A DNA stretch of 64,000 bases from Trigonopsis variabilis (taxonomy: Eukaryota > Ascomycota > Trigonopsidomycetes > Trigonopsidales > Trigonopsidaceae), in NCBI GenBank assembly GCA_003707065.3, contig PPXM03000009.1:310001-374000 (forward strand). The letters run 5' to 3'. Positions 1 to 9,317 of the stretch are shown here, in pieces. Below the pieces are notes generated by a model. The model was not told the DNA's origin. It ran no database searches and saw only the letters and a program-made list of their open reading frames with translations. The position numbers and the translations under genes are program-made. Every line of letters starts with the position of its first letter. Positions within the stretch are counted from its first letter, which is position 1.

Positions 1-170
1 CGCTAGCTGCGCTGGTAACCAGGCTCGAAGAGCGTTATCCCAATATCGTCGAAATCATCAATTCATGCGCAGTGGCAGCCAATCACGAATATGTGGATCG
101 AGACGACTGGCCGACTTACAAACTTGATGATGATGAGGTTGCCTTTATTCCCCCCGTTTCGTCCGGTTAG
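1..170 (+). CDS. MOCS2A: Molybdopterin synthase sulfur-carrier subunit (MoaD/MOCS2A family), 3' part only
   Basis: The open frame enters from the left edge and ends in TAG at 168-170, giving the last 55 or so residues of a ubiquitin-like sulfur carrier. Diagnostic segments are ALVTRLEERYP, NSCAVAANHEYV and the C-terminal EVAFIPPVSSG. In this family the C-terminal glycine is made into a thiocarboxylate that donates sulfur to precursor Z to form molybdopterin, for nitrate reductase, sulfite oxidase and related enzymes. The last two residues are Ser-Gly rather than the usual Gly-Gly, which is unusual. The gene converges on the M28 peptidase gene. The family call is good from the C-terminal half alone; the start and N-terminus lie outside the window. 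Confidence 0.8.
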   Translation, partial: LAALVTRLEERYPNIVEIINSCAVAANHEYVDRDDWPTYKLDDDEVAFIPPVSSG

Positions 171-473
171 CGAATGTACTTGGTAGAGCTGTTTCTTGGT
201 GTATATTACGTGTGAATAGGTGCTTGGAGATCATACGTGAACCTTTGGCTAATGAGATTTCGAGATGAACGTATAGAGCGCAGATGGCACTCAGGCAATG
301 AACATCCTTGTTGGCAAGATTGGCCAAAGGAGGAGGTTTATTTCTACTAGCCTAAGATCGACAGACTCCGTTCGGGACCTAGAATCAAGTATATGACTCT
401 ACTGGTTGTATTCGGGCTCATACACAACAAAATACCAAATAAACTTCCATTAGATCTATTAAAACAATATCAT
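171..473. other. Intergenic, convergent 3' ends
   Basis: This is the spacer between the sulfur-carrier gene on the plus strand and the peptidase gene on the minus strand. It should hold both 3' untranslated regions. I see no conserved coding signal or RNA gene. Confidence 0.6.
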
Positions 474-2738
474 TCAATCATCAACGCCCTCTATTATCTG
501 CTTAAGTAGCAAGCTTGCGTTATGTAAACATCGGGTCAAATCATTCAACTGCTCTAAAAAGAGCGGCTCATTGTTTTCATATATAGCGTCTAACAGCCCA
601 GGGAAGACGTCGGCACTGTAGCCTGACCATTTCCCAGGGGCAACGATGGTATGACGGAAAAAAGGACGGCCAGGCAGACCTTCGCCCAGAAAGGATGATT
701 CGATAAGTTGCAATCTCTTATTTATGAATCGAATCTGGCGTAGAATGTGCAACTTAGAGAACCCATGGTACCAGGCGTAATCCTCAAAGAACTTCTTCTT
801 GAACGTCCTAGTGATGTGATCAACTCCTTCAGCCAATCCATAGAACTTCTCAATGTTCTTCAGGAGGGGTATCAAAGGGGCGTAAGGTACTGATCGACGG
901 CCTTTCCATTCAACAGGGATCTGATCAGCTATGGCTTGATAGTTATGTTTCATTAATGAACCATAAGGACTGACGGTGAAATCAATAACCTCTTGTTCGT
1001 CCAAGGCACTAAGTAGCAGTCCAAGTAGTTTAGTAGCGGTTTCATGATATTGCCATTTGGGATCGCCAAATTTATCCATCCAGTGAAATGAGTCGTAATT
1101 GGAATGGTAATGATAAACTGGGTCATTCTCGCCCAGCTCAAATCCAAAATCGATACAAGGAACGCCTAGATGGTGGATAAAACCAGCGAAATCGCTGCCG
1201 TCTCCTAAAGAATCAACGCGAGCGCCTTCAGGTTGTCGTTTCCAAGAGTCATAAAGATAACCGCCGTTAGGATGGACAATCTTCAATGTCGCATTAGAAA
1301 CCAAGTCTTGCAATAATGGAGAGGCGGCAACATTGAACTGGGTACCACTCACGGCGGTATCGATATTGATATAGGCAATCACATGATCTTGGATCCACTC
1401 ATGCTTGTCTTCGATCCATTCCACCGAGCCCAAAAGCCCATACTCCTCGGCATCCCAAGAAGCCAGTTTTATAGTTCGCAGAGGCTTCCACCCCCTATTT
1501 CTCATTTTCTGGAGAGTTCGAGCCAACTCCAGCAAAACGGCTGATCCACTGTTTGGGTCTCCAGCGCCTCCGGTGATCCAAGCATCGCGGTGGTTACCGA
1601 CAATGATCGTTTCATCCGATATGATACCATTGATAGTCCCAAAAACATTATAAACGGGCTTGTATCCATACTCTTGTTGACTGTAAACGTTGACCAGAAC
1701 ATCAGAGGGGCCTGTATAATAGTCTACTCCATCTAGACCTCCGCGAAATCCAGGCAGTTGGCTGCCCTTACTATTGAGGCTTAAAAGAAGAGGTTTAGCA
1801 TCTCTATAGCTCAAAGGAATACTGGGTATTTTGGGTAAAACGTCCTTCGGATCGGCTCGATCAGCCCCTTTGACACTAGCCCATCCTGGAGTGGTGGGGT
1901 CACCTGCTCCATTGTAAACGCTTCCTCGCTGGACGGCCGACGGGTTTCTGGCAGGCCCATCGGGATATGGTCGAGCGCTTTTCGAAACAGTGTCATCTCC
2001 TGGATCAGAGTAGATTAGAACTCCAACCGCTCCGTATTCCTGGGCCAGCTCAACGATTCGACCTCTGTACGCCTGGCCATATCTGGCTAGAACAACTTTG
2101 CCCTCCAAGGAAACTCCAGCTTGCTTGAGGCTATTGAAATCTTCCTTGGATCCGTAGTTTGCATAAACTAATGGCCCACTGACATTTCCTGAAGCTCCAA
2201 AGCCATGAAAGGTTGGCACCATGTCTTTAGAACTGGCGACGCGGTCATGTTCCAAGATATCCTCCTCCAGACTAGCTTCCCAGATGGTCTTGCCCCCAGA
2301 AATCATGCTGACCGAATGGTCCACTGGATATGATAGATAGACCTCATATTCTTCGACATTGGTCTTCAAGCCAAACCGCTCAAACTGCTCCTGTGTCCAC
2401 TGCGCAACTTGCTCAGCACCCTCAGTCCCGGCCAAATGCGAGATGGGCCGCGTAGTGTAATTCTTTGAAAATTCTCGAATCCTGTCTCCCTGGGGAAGAG
2501 ATGCGAAATTTCGTTCTAAATCGGCCAAAGACACGCCATTTCGGTGCAGTCGACTGAGATCTCGATTCAATGACGTCCGGGGCAAAAACGTCAACACGAA
2601 TATGACAAACACCGTCGTTCCTATCGCAGCATTGATTAAAAAGCGCTTGAATATCGACGACGGTGATCTTGCTCGCCTCCTTATTATTTTAATGGGCGAG
2701 TTGAGGAGGGCCCCTTCCTCGGTTGTATCGGAGTCCAT
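474..2738 (-). CDS. VPS70: VPS70/glutamate carboxypeptidase II-like M28 metallopeptidase, membrane-anchored
   Basis: The protein has 754 residues and no intron, and starts at the ATG on 2738. It has a basic cytosolic tail, one hydrophobic segment at about residues 33-52 (type II anchor), a protease-associated domain at about 175-330, an M28 catalytic domain at about 360-570 and a C-terminal transferrin-receptor-like dimerisation domain. The zinc ligands of the family are present: His383 (NHRDAW), Asp394 (GAGDPNSG), Glu431/Glu432 (WDAEEYG), Asp460 (NIDTA) and His545 (HYHSNYDS). It should therefore be an active co-catalytic zinc peptidase. Yeast relatives (Vps70, Tre1, Tre2) act in vacuolar or endosomal trafficking; all-intact zinc ligands favour a true peptidase. 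The exact orthologue is an inference. It diverges from the Zn2Cys6 gene to its right. Confidence 0.88.
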   Translation of the reverse strand: MDSDTTEEGALLNSPIKIIRRRARSPSSIFKRFLINAAIGTTVFVIFVLTFLPRTSLNRDLSRLHRNGVSLADLERNFASLPQGDRIREFSKNYTTRPISHLAGTEGAEQVAQWTQEQFERFGLKTNVEEYEVYLSYPVDHSVSMISGGKTIWEASLEEDILEHDRVASSKDMVPTFHGFGASGNVSGPLVYANYGSKEDFNSLKQAGVSLEGKVVLARYGQAYRGRIVELAQEYGAVGVLIYSDPGDDTVSKSARPYPDGPARNPSAVQRGSVYNGAGDPTTPGWASVKGADRADPKDVLPKIPSIPLSYRDAKPLLLSLNSKGSQLPGFRGGLDGVDYYTGPSDVLVNVYSQQEYGYKPVYNVFGTINGIISDETIIVGNHRDAWITGGAGDPNSGSAVLLELARTLQKMRNRGWKPLRTIKLASWDAEEYGLLGSVEWIEDKHEWIQDHVIAYINIDTAVSGTQFNVAASPLLQDLVSNATLKIVHPNGGYLYDSWKRQPEGARVDSLGDGSDFAGFIHHLGVPCIDFGFELGENDPVYHYHSNYDSFHWMDKFGDPKWQYHETATKLLGLLLSALDEQEVIDFTVSPYGSLMKHNYQAIADQIPVEWKGRRSVPYAPLIPLLKNIEKFYGLAEGVDHITRTFKKKFFEDYAWYHGFSKLHILRQIRFINKRLQLIESSFLGEGLPGRPFFRHTIVAPGKWSGYSADVFPGLLDAIYENNEPLFLEQLNDLTRCLHNASLLLKQIIEGVDD

Positions 2739-3334
2739 GGAAGTTGATGATGGAAGTTGGGAGGTTTGGGAGCGAACATGACGTTACACTCAGGACACCC
2801 TATAAAATTTTCGGCAATACGCCAGCAGACCATGGTATGATCTAATGCCAATAGCAAAGACTTGGACAATGGCTTGATATTTTTGAGAATCACCTGTCTT
2901 TTTTTCTATTTCTTATTCCTCGTTGTGAGGTGCTACGTTGGGTGTGACTCATATTTGGACAGACCTCAGCTGTCCACGACGCCAGAGTTCATCCGCGTCT
3001 TTTTTTTCCCAAGTTTTCATACGACCATGTTAAATGCTCGGTGTGTCTAGGCAGAGACATTGCGAAACTAATTTTACAGACTTGTCTGTTCTACGGCCTC
3101 CTGATACGTTACACGTCGGAGGATATTCGGAGGGGTGGAACGGCAGTGTCAAACATGGTGACAGGCACGACTCGACTGCTCGATACAATGAAGACGGGCG
3201 AATATGATTGACGGGCATCGATGATGCCTTGTATTGTCATGCTCGCTTTGGCTGACCTAAAACTCCCAGCGCACGTGACCGGCAGTTTGTGAACAGCTTG
3301 ATAGCGGGAGGGAAAGTGGACGCGTGGAGAATCC
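2739..3334. promoter_or_regulatory. Divergent promoter region, M28 peptidase / Zn2Cys6 regulator 1
   Basis: This spacer separates two divergently read start codons. It carries a T-run near 3000-3008 and small spurious frames. I recognise no specific operator or RNA. Confidence 0.5.
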
Positions 3335-5576
3335 ATGACCCTTGTCAAGGCATGTGATACATGTCATAAGAGAAAGGTCCGGTGCGATTATGAATCGAGA
3401 GATAAACCTTGCCGGCGGTGCGAGATGAGCCATCTTCCTTGCACGTAAGAGGACCAAGATGGGATTAGGCAACTAACTCGCTAGGTTCAACTTGGCGGGA
3501 TCAAAACGCATACGCAAAGCTGACCGAAAAACAAAAATTGGGGGGCCAGGTCTTGCGAAATTGGTCAGCATCAAGCCCAAGTCTATGGAAGACCAGGCTG
3601 CTGCCGGTCCAAGCGTTGCGCTGGAAGCAAAGCAGAGTCATATTAAGGAGGAGTCTAAAAGCATGGGGACGCCAGGGGTTGTCATGAATTCGGAAAAGAA
3701 CAAGATGTCGGTCAAGAATCTAGTCTTGACGGAGAAAGATGTGCAGGAAGAAGGTATGGCAAGGGACGCTCTCAAGACATTCTTTTCTCCTCACAAGCAT
3801 AACGACGATAGTCTGTGGACTTATCGAACCGTCTACATAGGGAACGACGACTGTAATACGGCCCGGCTGGTGCGACAGGAGTTTGACGAGCCCAACCAAT
3901 ACCATTATCCTACCATTCATTACAAGGAGGTCTTACCGTGGAAACCGACTCCCGATATGCCGATTTCAAAGTGGTACCCCACTTTGGTTCATGATGCCGC
4001 CATGTTGCCTGAGAAGACGGTTCGTGATGATTTGGTGGAGTCCTATTTCAAGTACATCAACCCACATTTTCCTGTGATCGACGAAAACTGGTTTCGGAAA
4101 AAGTATGCTACTCCAGAGGACATGCCTCCTCTGCTGATTCTCCAAGCGGTCTTACTAGCTGGCGCTCATGTTTCCAATCACCCCAAAGTCGCCCAGAGCC
4201 GAAGTCTGGTTAAATTGGCCTTCTTTCATCGAGCAAAGACGCTCTATGACGCAAGGTATGAGAACGACCGGTCGAGTATGATTCAGGCTGCCTTGTTGTT
4301 TACTTGGCATTTTCAATCGAGCGATGATGTCTGTGCCAATGCTTATTACTGGGTCGGATGCGCTGCAAGAATGGTGTTGGGCATGGGTATGAATAAGTAC
4401 ACAGGGAGCAGTCGAATGCCCCTTCTTGACTCTAGGCTATGGAAACGGCTATTTTGGGTCTGTCTCTATGCTGATGCCTTCACCTCTCTGGCCCACGGAC
4501 GGCCATGTGTATTACAAATCGGCGACTACGATTTATTGCCGCTGTCTCCCACAGATTTCGTTGCAGATGGAGTCCAGGAAATGGTGGACGTCAGATACTG
4601 TCAGGAACTCATAAAATTGTCAGAGTTGACTATGCACTATATCCAGATCATGAACAAGGTCGATCCCACTCCTCTTTTCAGCGGCCGCATGGTGGGAATG
4701 TCTCGACGAGAAAAGTCTCATTTCATAGGCGAAATCATTCACGATTTGGGTCGGTGGTTTAACCAGTTGCCTCCTCACTATAAAAACTTGGATCTCACGT
4801 CATCTGATCCGGCCCCGGTAATGCTAATGATTCTCTATAACTGCGTCTTGCTACATCTACAACGCAGTCTTTTTTATGACATCCCTCAATTAGAGCGGCG
4901 GCTTCAATGCAGTGACACCGCTGACAGGATCATTGGCCTGTTTGGAATCATGCGCCGTGGGAATTTCATGAAGTACTGCCATTGTACCTTTGTGACCGCC
5001 ATTTACACCGCGGTGGTTCAACGATCTGCTGAAGTTCATTTGGCTTTGAAGGAGCGGACAAACCAAACTATCTTCCACAAGACCATTCTTCGATTGGAGG
5101 AATCATTTGTGATCTTGGGTGCTCTGTCTCAGTATTGGCCGAGTGCGGATGCCATCCTACGTCTTTTCATAGAGATTCGTGATAAACTGGTAAGGCGGTA
5201 CGACGCTTGGAGCAAGAATGGTCACGAGTTTTCCGGAAATGTAGCCAGCGCTAACGATGGCGGGTCTGTTGCCGCCGCTGCTAAAGCCATGAGAAGGGAT
5301 TCCTTGCCAATCACACCGGCGACCACGGATGGCAGAACACCACCAGCTTCAATTTCTCAAGGTCAGGGTGGTCAGACCGGCTCTCTTGATCAAAACCGCG
5401 ACTTTTCCGATATCATTGCTGTGCCTGGTAGATCGTTTCCTGTGGACATGCATGAGATGTTTCCCAATATGGGACATTTTGATGAAATATGGGCTAAAAT
5501 TTTCGAGCCGCCTGGCTCACTGCCACCGGTGGAGATGGATGGACTAGAAAAATGGCTGGATCAGCAGTCACTTTAA
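3335..5576 (+). CDS. Zn2Cys6 transcription factor 1, CTF1/Far-like with fungal-specific TF domain
   Basis: The start ATG at 3335 lies upstream of a 40-nt intron (3445-3484, GTAAGA...CTAAC...TAG); splicing gives 733 residues. The first exon encodes the complete zinc cluster, C-x2-C-x6-C-x8-C-x2-C-x6-C at residues 7-36. The large exon carries the fungal-specific TF domain, with landmarks YIGNDDCNTARLV, DDLVESYFKYINP and PPLLILQAVLLAGAH. The arrangement resembles the cutinase/fatty-acid regulators (CTF1, FarA/FarB) of filamentous fungi, but the target genes are not known from sequence. It is clearly paralogous to the regulator at 27642-29807. It converges on the isocitrate-lyase-like gene 141 bp away, which suggests it may control that block. 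Confidence 0.9.
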
Positions 5577-5717
5577 CCGCATAAGTGTAAAAGCACCACG
5601 ATAGAGGTTTTCAATGCATAGAATGTGTTAGATGATTGTAGTTATTGAATGGATGGAATATTGGATGTCATTGCAGGCGCTACAAAGTAATCAAAAAAAT
5701 CTCGTATTCATAGCTAA

Positions 5718-7295
5718 TTAGGCAGGAATGAACGCATCAGAAGCACTGGCAAGATCAATAAACTCGTCTGCCAGATAAGGTCCAGTCCAGGCGGTTTCGA
5801 ATCCATCGATCTGCGGAACAGAGGCAATAGCCGGAGTCTGAATATCCCTGATATATCCAGCAATGCCTTCCTTTTTGAACATTTCAGCAAACTTGACAGT
5901 AAATGAATTGATACCCTGGCAAGCAAAAATGGGCTGGACTTGCCAAATAATACCCATCGCAGCCAGGTCAGAGGCCAGACGCTCCACTTGCTTCTCACTG
6001 AAACCAGCCTTTGAGTAGTTGAACGATCCTGTATATCCAAAGCCGAAAATGCGATCAGGGTAGACTTCGCGCATCTTGGAGTGGAATTCGACAATGTCAT
6101 TCCAGTTAGGATAATCCATTCTCGCCCATGTAGTATCCGACAGAGGAGCCGCAGCCAAGGCTCGATCGACGACCGTTTGAACTGTTGGAGCAAAGAAGTA
6201 CTGACCTTCTGAGCTTCTGGAGAGATCCCAATCAAAAAAGACCTGTTTTCCAGATAAGGCTTTATCAGCATACGCTCGGCGCTCTCCTAGACTGGCTAGA
6301 CGATTCGTTGATAAGAAGGCCAAGTATTCTTTATATTCCGGCTCGGAAGCAATCTGTTTGACGGCTTCATCGAAAGTCATAATGCCTGCTCGTTTGATCC
6401 AATCAAGACGTGCCTGTTTCAATTCTCCTGGAGTGGCACCGAGCTCTTTGGCCTTGTTAAGGCAGTGAATAAGGGATTCAACTGGTTTTGTGGCACCTTG
6501 AACATAGGCATGATCTCTAGGATCATGCACCGAAGTGATGAACTCAGCATGATCTGAATCACATCGAGCCATGAGCAACGTTTCTGCGCCCATAACATCT
6601 AACTGCATTCGAGCTGCTGTAAGACGACGTAGGTATTCGCAGGTGGGAACCACAGTTCGACCCTGTCCTACGGTGAACTTCTTCATTCCAATAGCAAGAT
6701 CGTCCAAATGGAACATGGCCACGCCCGATTCGACAAAGCGCTTCACCATTTTTATCGTCGTGGTGGGAGATCCAAAGCCCATATCGGCATCGGCAATCAT
6801 AGGAGGTAAGTAGTCATAAAGGGGCATCTGTTCTCGCTCTTCGATCGGTTTCAGCATTCTCAATTGCCGCTGGCGACGGTCATGCCATAATTGAGACCGA
6901 AAGATTCGATCCACAGCCTTAGGAACGGTGTCCCAAGGGTAGTCAGCATGGTCCATTCCAGGCTCGTCCACTAAACTGAGACCACAAAGGGCTCCCGAAA
7001 CATAAACCGTTTCAAGTCCAGCTCGAGACATCTGCGACACCAAGACAGGATCAATAGCGCCAAAAGTCAAGATTGGCGTCTTCTCTTCATGATGCTTTTT
7101 GAACAAGTTCCATAGCTTGATGGCTTGTATGGAAGCAGGATAGGAGATGGGAATCGTGTTACGAAGAGCAGCAATTCTTTCCGCCGAATATGGCCGAGTC
7201 AAATGGCTTTGCTTGGGCTCTGCCCACCATGCTTTAACGCGGGCAACTTCAGCTTCAAATGCTGCTTGTTCGTCCGACACTTTTGAGACAGTCAT
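5718..7295 (-). CDS. Isocitrate lyase-like protein lacking the catalytic KKCGHM loop
   Basis: The protein has 525 residues, is intronless, starts at ATG 7295 and is of normal isocitrate-lyase length. The fold is recognisable throughout: ADADMGFG (168-175), HLDDL (196-200), DVMGAETLLMARCDSD and SFNY. The catalytic loop that reads KKCGHM in isocitrate lyases is KKFTVG here (205-210), so the catalytic cysteine is phenylalanine (codon at 6675-6677). The metal-site HIEDQ motif is HLDDL, the GHGG/GFGG loop is GFGS, and the succinate-side NxSPSFNW motif is GYTGSFNY. Classical isocitrate or methylisocitrate cleavage is therefore doubtful. It may catalyse another retro-aldol or hydrolytic reaction, or be non-catalytic. 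No SKL-type peroxisomal signal is seen at the end (FIPA). It is divergently paired with the aminotransferase gene. Confidence 0.88.
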   Translation of the reverse strand: MTVSKVSDEQAAFEAEVARVKAWWAEPKQSHLTRPYSAERIAALRNTIPISYPASIQAIKLWNLFKKHHEEKTPILTFGAIDPVLVSQMSRAGLETVYVSGALCGLSLVDEPGMDHADYPWDTVPKAVDRIFRSQLWHDRRQRQLRMLKPIEEREQMPLYDYLPPMIADADMGFGSPTTTIKMVKRFVESGVAMFHLDDLAIGMKKFTVGQGRTVVPTCEYLRRLTAARMQLDVMGAETLLMARCDSDHAEFITSVHDPRDHAYVQGATKPVESLIHCLNKAKELGATPGELKQARLDWIKRAGIMTFDEAVKQIASEPEYKEYLAFLSTNRLASLGERRAYADKALSGKQVFFDWDLSRSSEGQYFFAPTVQTVVDRALAAAPLSDTTWARMDYPNWNDIVEFHSKMREVYPDRIFGFGYTGSFNYSKAGFSEKQVERLASDLAAMGIIWQVQPIFACQGINSFTVKFAEMFKKEGIAGYIRDIQTPAIASVPQIDGFETAWTGPYLADEFIDLASASDAFIPA

Positions 7296-7834
7296 TCTTC
7301 CTAAACGCCAGAGATGGTGCGATCATAGATCATCTCTCTATTTTTATAGATCATCTTTGCGCTTTCGGATATCGGGCTCATCGCATCGGAATCCGACTCC
7401 TTCGGGGTGATGTCCGTATCATCGCCATTATGCCATGGATGACTTGATGCCCTCTCTGACTTTAGTGGGAATGCAGGCGTTACCGGTACTAATTTGTTCA
7501 AAGGCGCTACCATTCAGACCTAAAGAGGACAAGGTCCCTGGGCAAAGGACATCTCCATCCACGAATGTCAATTGAAATGATTCAAAGTTGAAGCTGCTTA
7601 CGATATTTTGAGTATATTTTCGTTCAATTCTACCCGCATTTTCTTCAGAGTCTCAAGTTATCGTCGGGATGATTAATCCGCTGGGGTTGGGAGTAATCGG
7701 AGCCTTGCCCCGAACGTCCCAAAAAAGGCAAGATTAGATTGTCGGCCATTCTGCGAACAACAGGCACGAGCTGGTTAAGGCATCACGGTTATATAAAGAA
7801 AGTGCAGGAAACAAACACTTTCAGCAGTAGCGCG
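7296..7834. promoter_or_regulatory. Bidirectional promoter, ICL-like enzyme / aminotransferase
   Basis: These 539 bp separate two divergent metabolic genes. A TATATAAA box at 7790-7797 lies 38 bp before the aminotransferase ATG. On the ICL-like side, a perfect 10-bp direct repeat (TAGATCATCT) occurs at 7326-7335 and 7347-7356, exactly 21 bp apart. CGG-type half sites suited to Zn2Cys6 proteins follow: CGGATATCGG at 7366-7375 and CGGAATCCG at 7387-7395. Their use by the neighbouring regulators is inference. Confidence 0.45.
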
Positions 7835-9192
7835 ATGACTCAGGGTGAAGTTACTAATTTTCTCCGCGGTTGGCCTGCGGTGGATCTACTGCCCAAGCAA
7901 GAATTTATCCAGGCCACTTCGGAAATATTGAATGATGAAAAATACTCGTCGGGAACGATGCTATACGGTCCTGACCCAGGACATCCTCTCTTGCGAGGGG
8001 AGCTCAGTCGGTGGTTGCATGACTTTTATAAACCCAAGGATCGCAATGGCGAGATTTTCCCGATCGACGAGAATCGAATCACTCTAACAGGCGGAGCCAG
8101 CATGGGAGCTGCTCTGGCCATGCTTGCATTTGCCGATCCCGGCTATACCAGAGCTGTGTTCATGGTCTCGCCTACGTACCATCTTGCATGCCGCATTTTT
8201 GAAGACGCCGGGTTTGCTCATCGGCTCAAAAGTGTATCTGAAGATCAGGACGGTCTCGATGTTCAGATGCTGGAGAAATTAATCTTACAGATCAACAAAG
8301 ATCAGCTTCCTACAAAGGTGAATAGCGTCACGATGGCCCTACTAACACCTAGCAAACAAAATTCCCTCCCGAGTACTCCAAGCTTTATCGATATGTTCTC
8401 TACCTGACCCCAACATTTGGCAATCCTACTGGGCTGACTACTTCTGTCCAGAGAAGACAGGAACTCGTGGCGCTGGCTCGAAAATACGATATCTTGATCA
8501 TCTCAGATGATGTATATGATTTCCTGTCTTGGAAAAATGATACCAGTGAACCCTTGTTTGGTAATGGGGAGCCGTTTCCTTTCCCTAGACTGGTCGATCT
8601 GGACCGCCAGACCATGGATCCGAATGAAACTTGGGGTAACACGTTTTCGAATGGCTCGTTCTCTAAATTCGTCGGTCCCGGCGCCAGATGCGGCTGGGTT
8701 GAAGGTACTACGGCAATGGCGGACAGGATATCTAAAGTGGGCTTTGTCCGTAGTGGAGGCTCCCCCAGTCAGCTTACTTCAGGGGTGATTGGAAAGCTGA
8801 TCGAATCGGGCACACTCAACTCACTGCTACAAAACAAGCTGGTCCCAGCTTATGCCGCTCGGAGGAAAGTCCTCTTAGAAGCTATCGATACTTACCTCGT
8901 CCCTCTAGGTGTCACGTATCCCCATCAGGACGATATCGTTGGTGGGTACTTCATCTGGATTACTTTCCCTCCTACAGTAAACGTCGATCAGCTGGCCGAC
9001 AAACTTCTAAAGGAGGAAAACATCAACATTCCTCCAGGCAACTCGTTCAAAGTCTGGAAGGACACATCAAACCTCTCTTATGATCATAACACCCGTCTGT
9101 GCTGGGCTTGGCTGGACCCTGATGTCATGGCCGATGGCGTCAAGCGTCTAGCCGAATGTACAACTCGATACCTGAAAGAACAGGCTCTGTAA
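7835..9192 (+). CDS. PLP-dependent aminotransferase, fold type I, YER152C-like
   Basis: Two exons (7835-8317, 8353-9192) are joined across a 35-nt intron with a CTAACACCTAG end, giving 440 residues. Splicing restores the family sequence YLTPTFGNPTG. Other landmarks are NFLRGWPAVDLLP, LLYGPDPGHP-like MLYGPDPGHPLLR, TLTGGASMG, the PLP-ring aspartate in IISDDVYDFLSW, and the lysine that forms the Schiff base in NGSFSKFVGPGARCGW. The group includes yeast YER152C and bacterial 2-aminoadipate or multifunctional aminotransferases; the real substrate cannot be read from sequence. A TATA box sits 38 bp upstream. Divergent pairing with the isocitrate-lyase-like gene suggests a shared pathway, for example conversion of an amino acid to a 2-oxo acid or the reverse. 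Confidence 0.9.
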
Positions 9193-9317
9193 TTCATATT
9201 GGTAAATCGGATCTACTTAATGTATCAAGTGTAGCGAGAACACATGTCAGTGTATGTCACGGAAGCAATTCAGCTACGGCGTAAAGCATTAACTCCAATG
9301 AACGTTCCTTATATACA

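Noticed and set aside
5718-7295. Frameshift or assembly error as the cause of the missing KKCGHM motif
   Set aside because: The frame is open for 525 codons and the flanking family sequence aligns without gap on both sides, so the substitution is real.
8318-8407. Aminotransferase as a truncated pseudogene
   Set aside because: The apparent stop at 8405-8407 disappears when the 35-nt intron with a standard branch site is removed.
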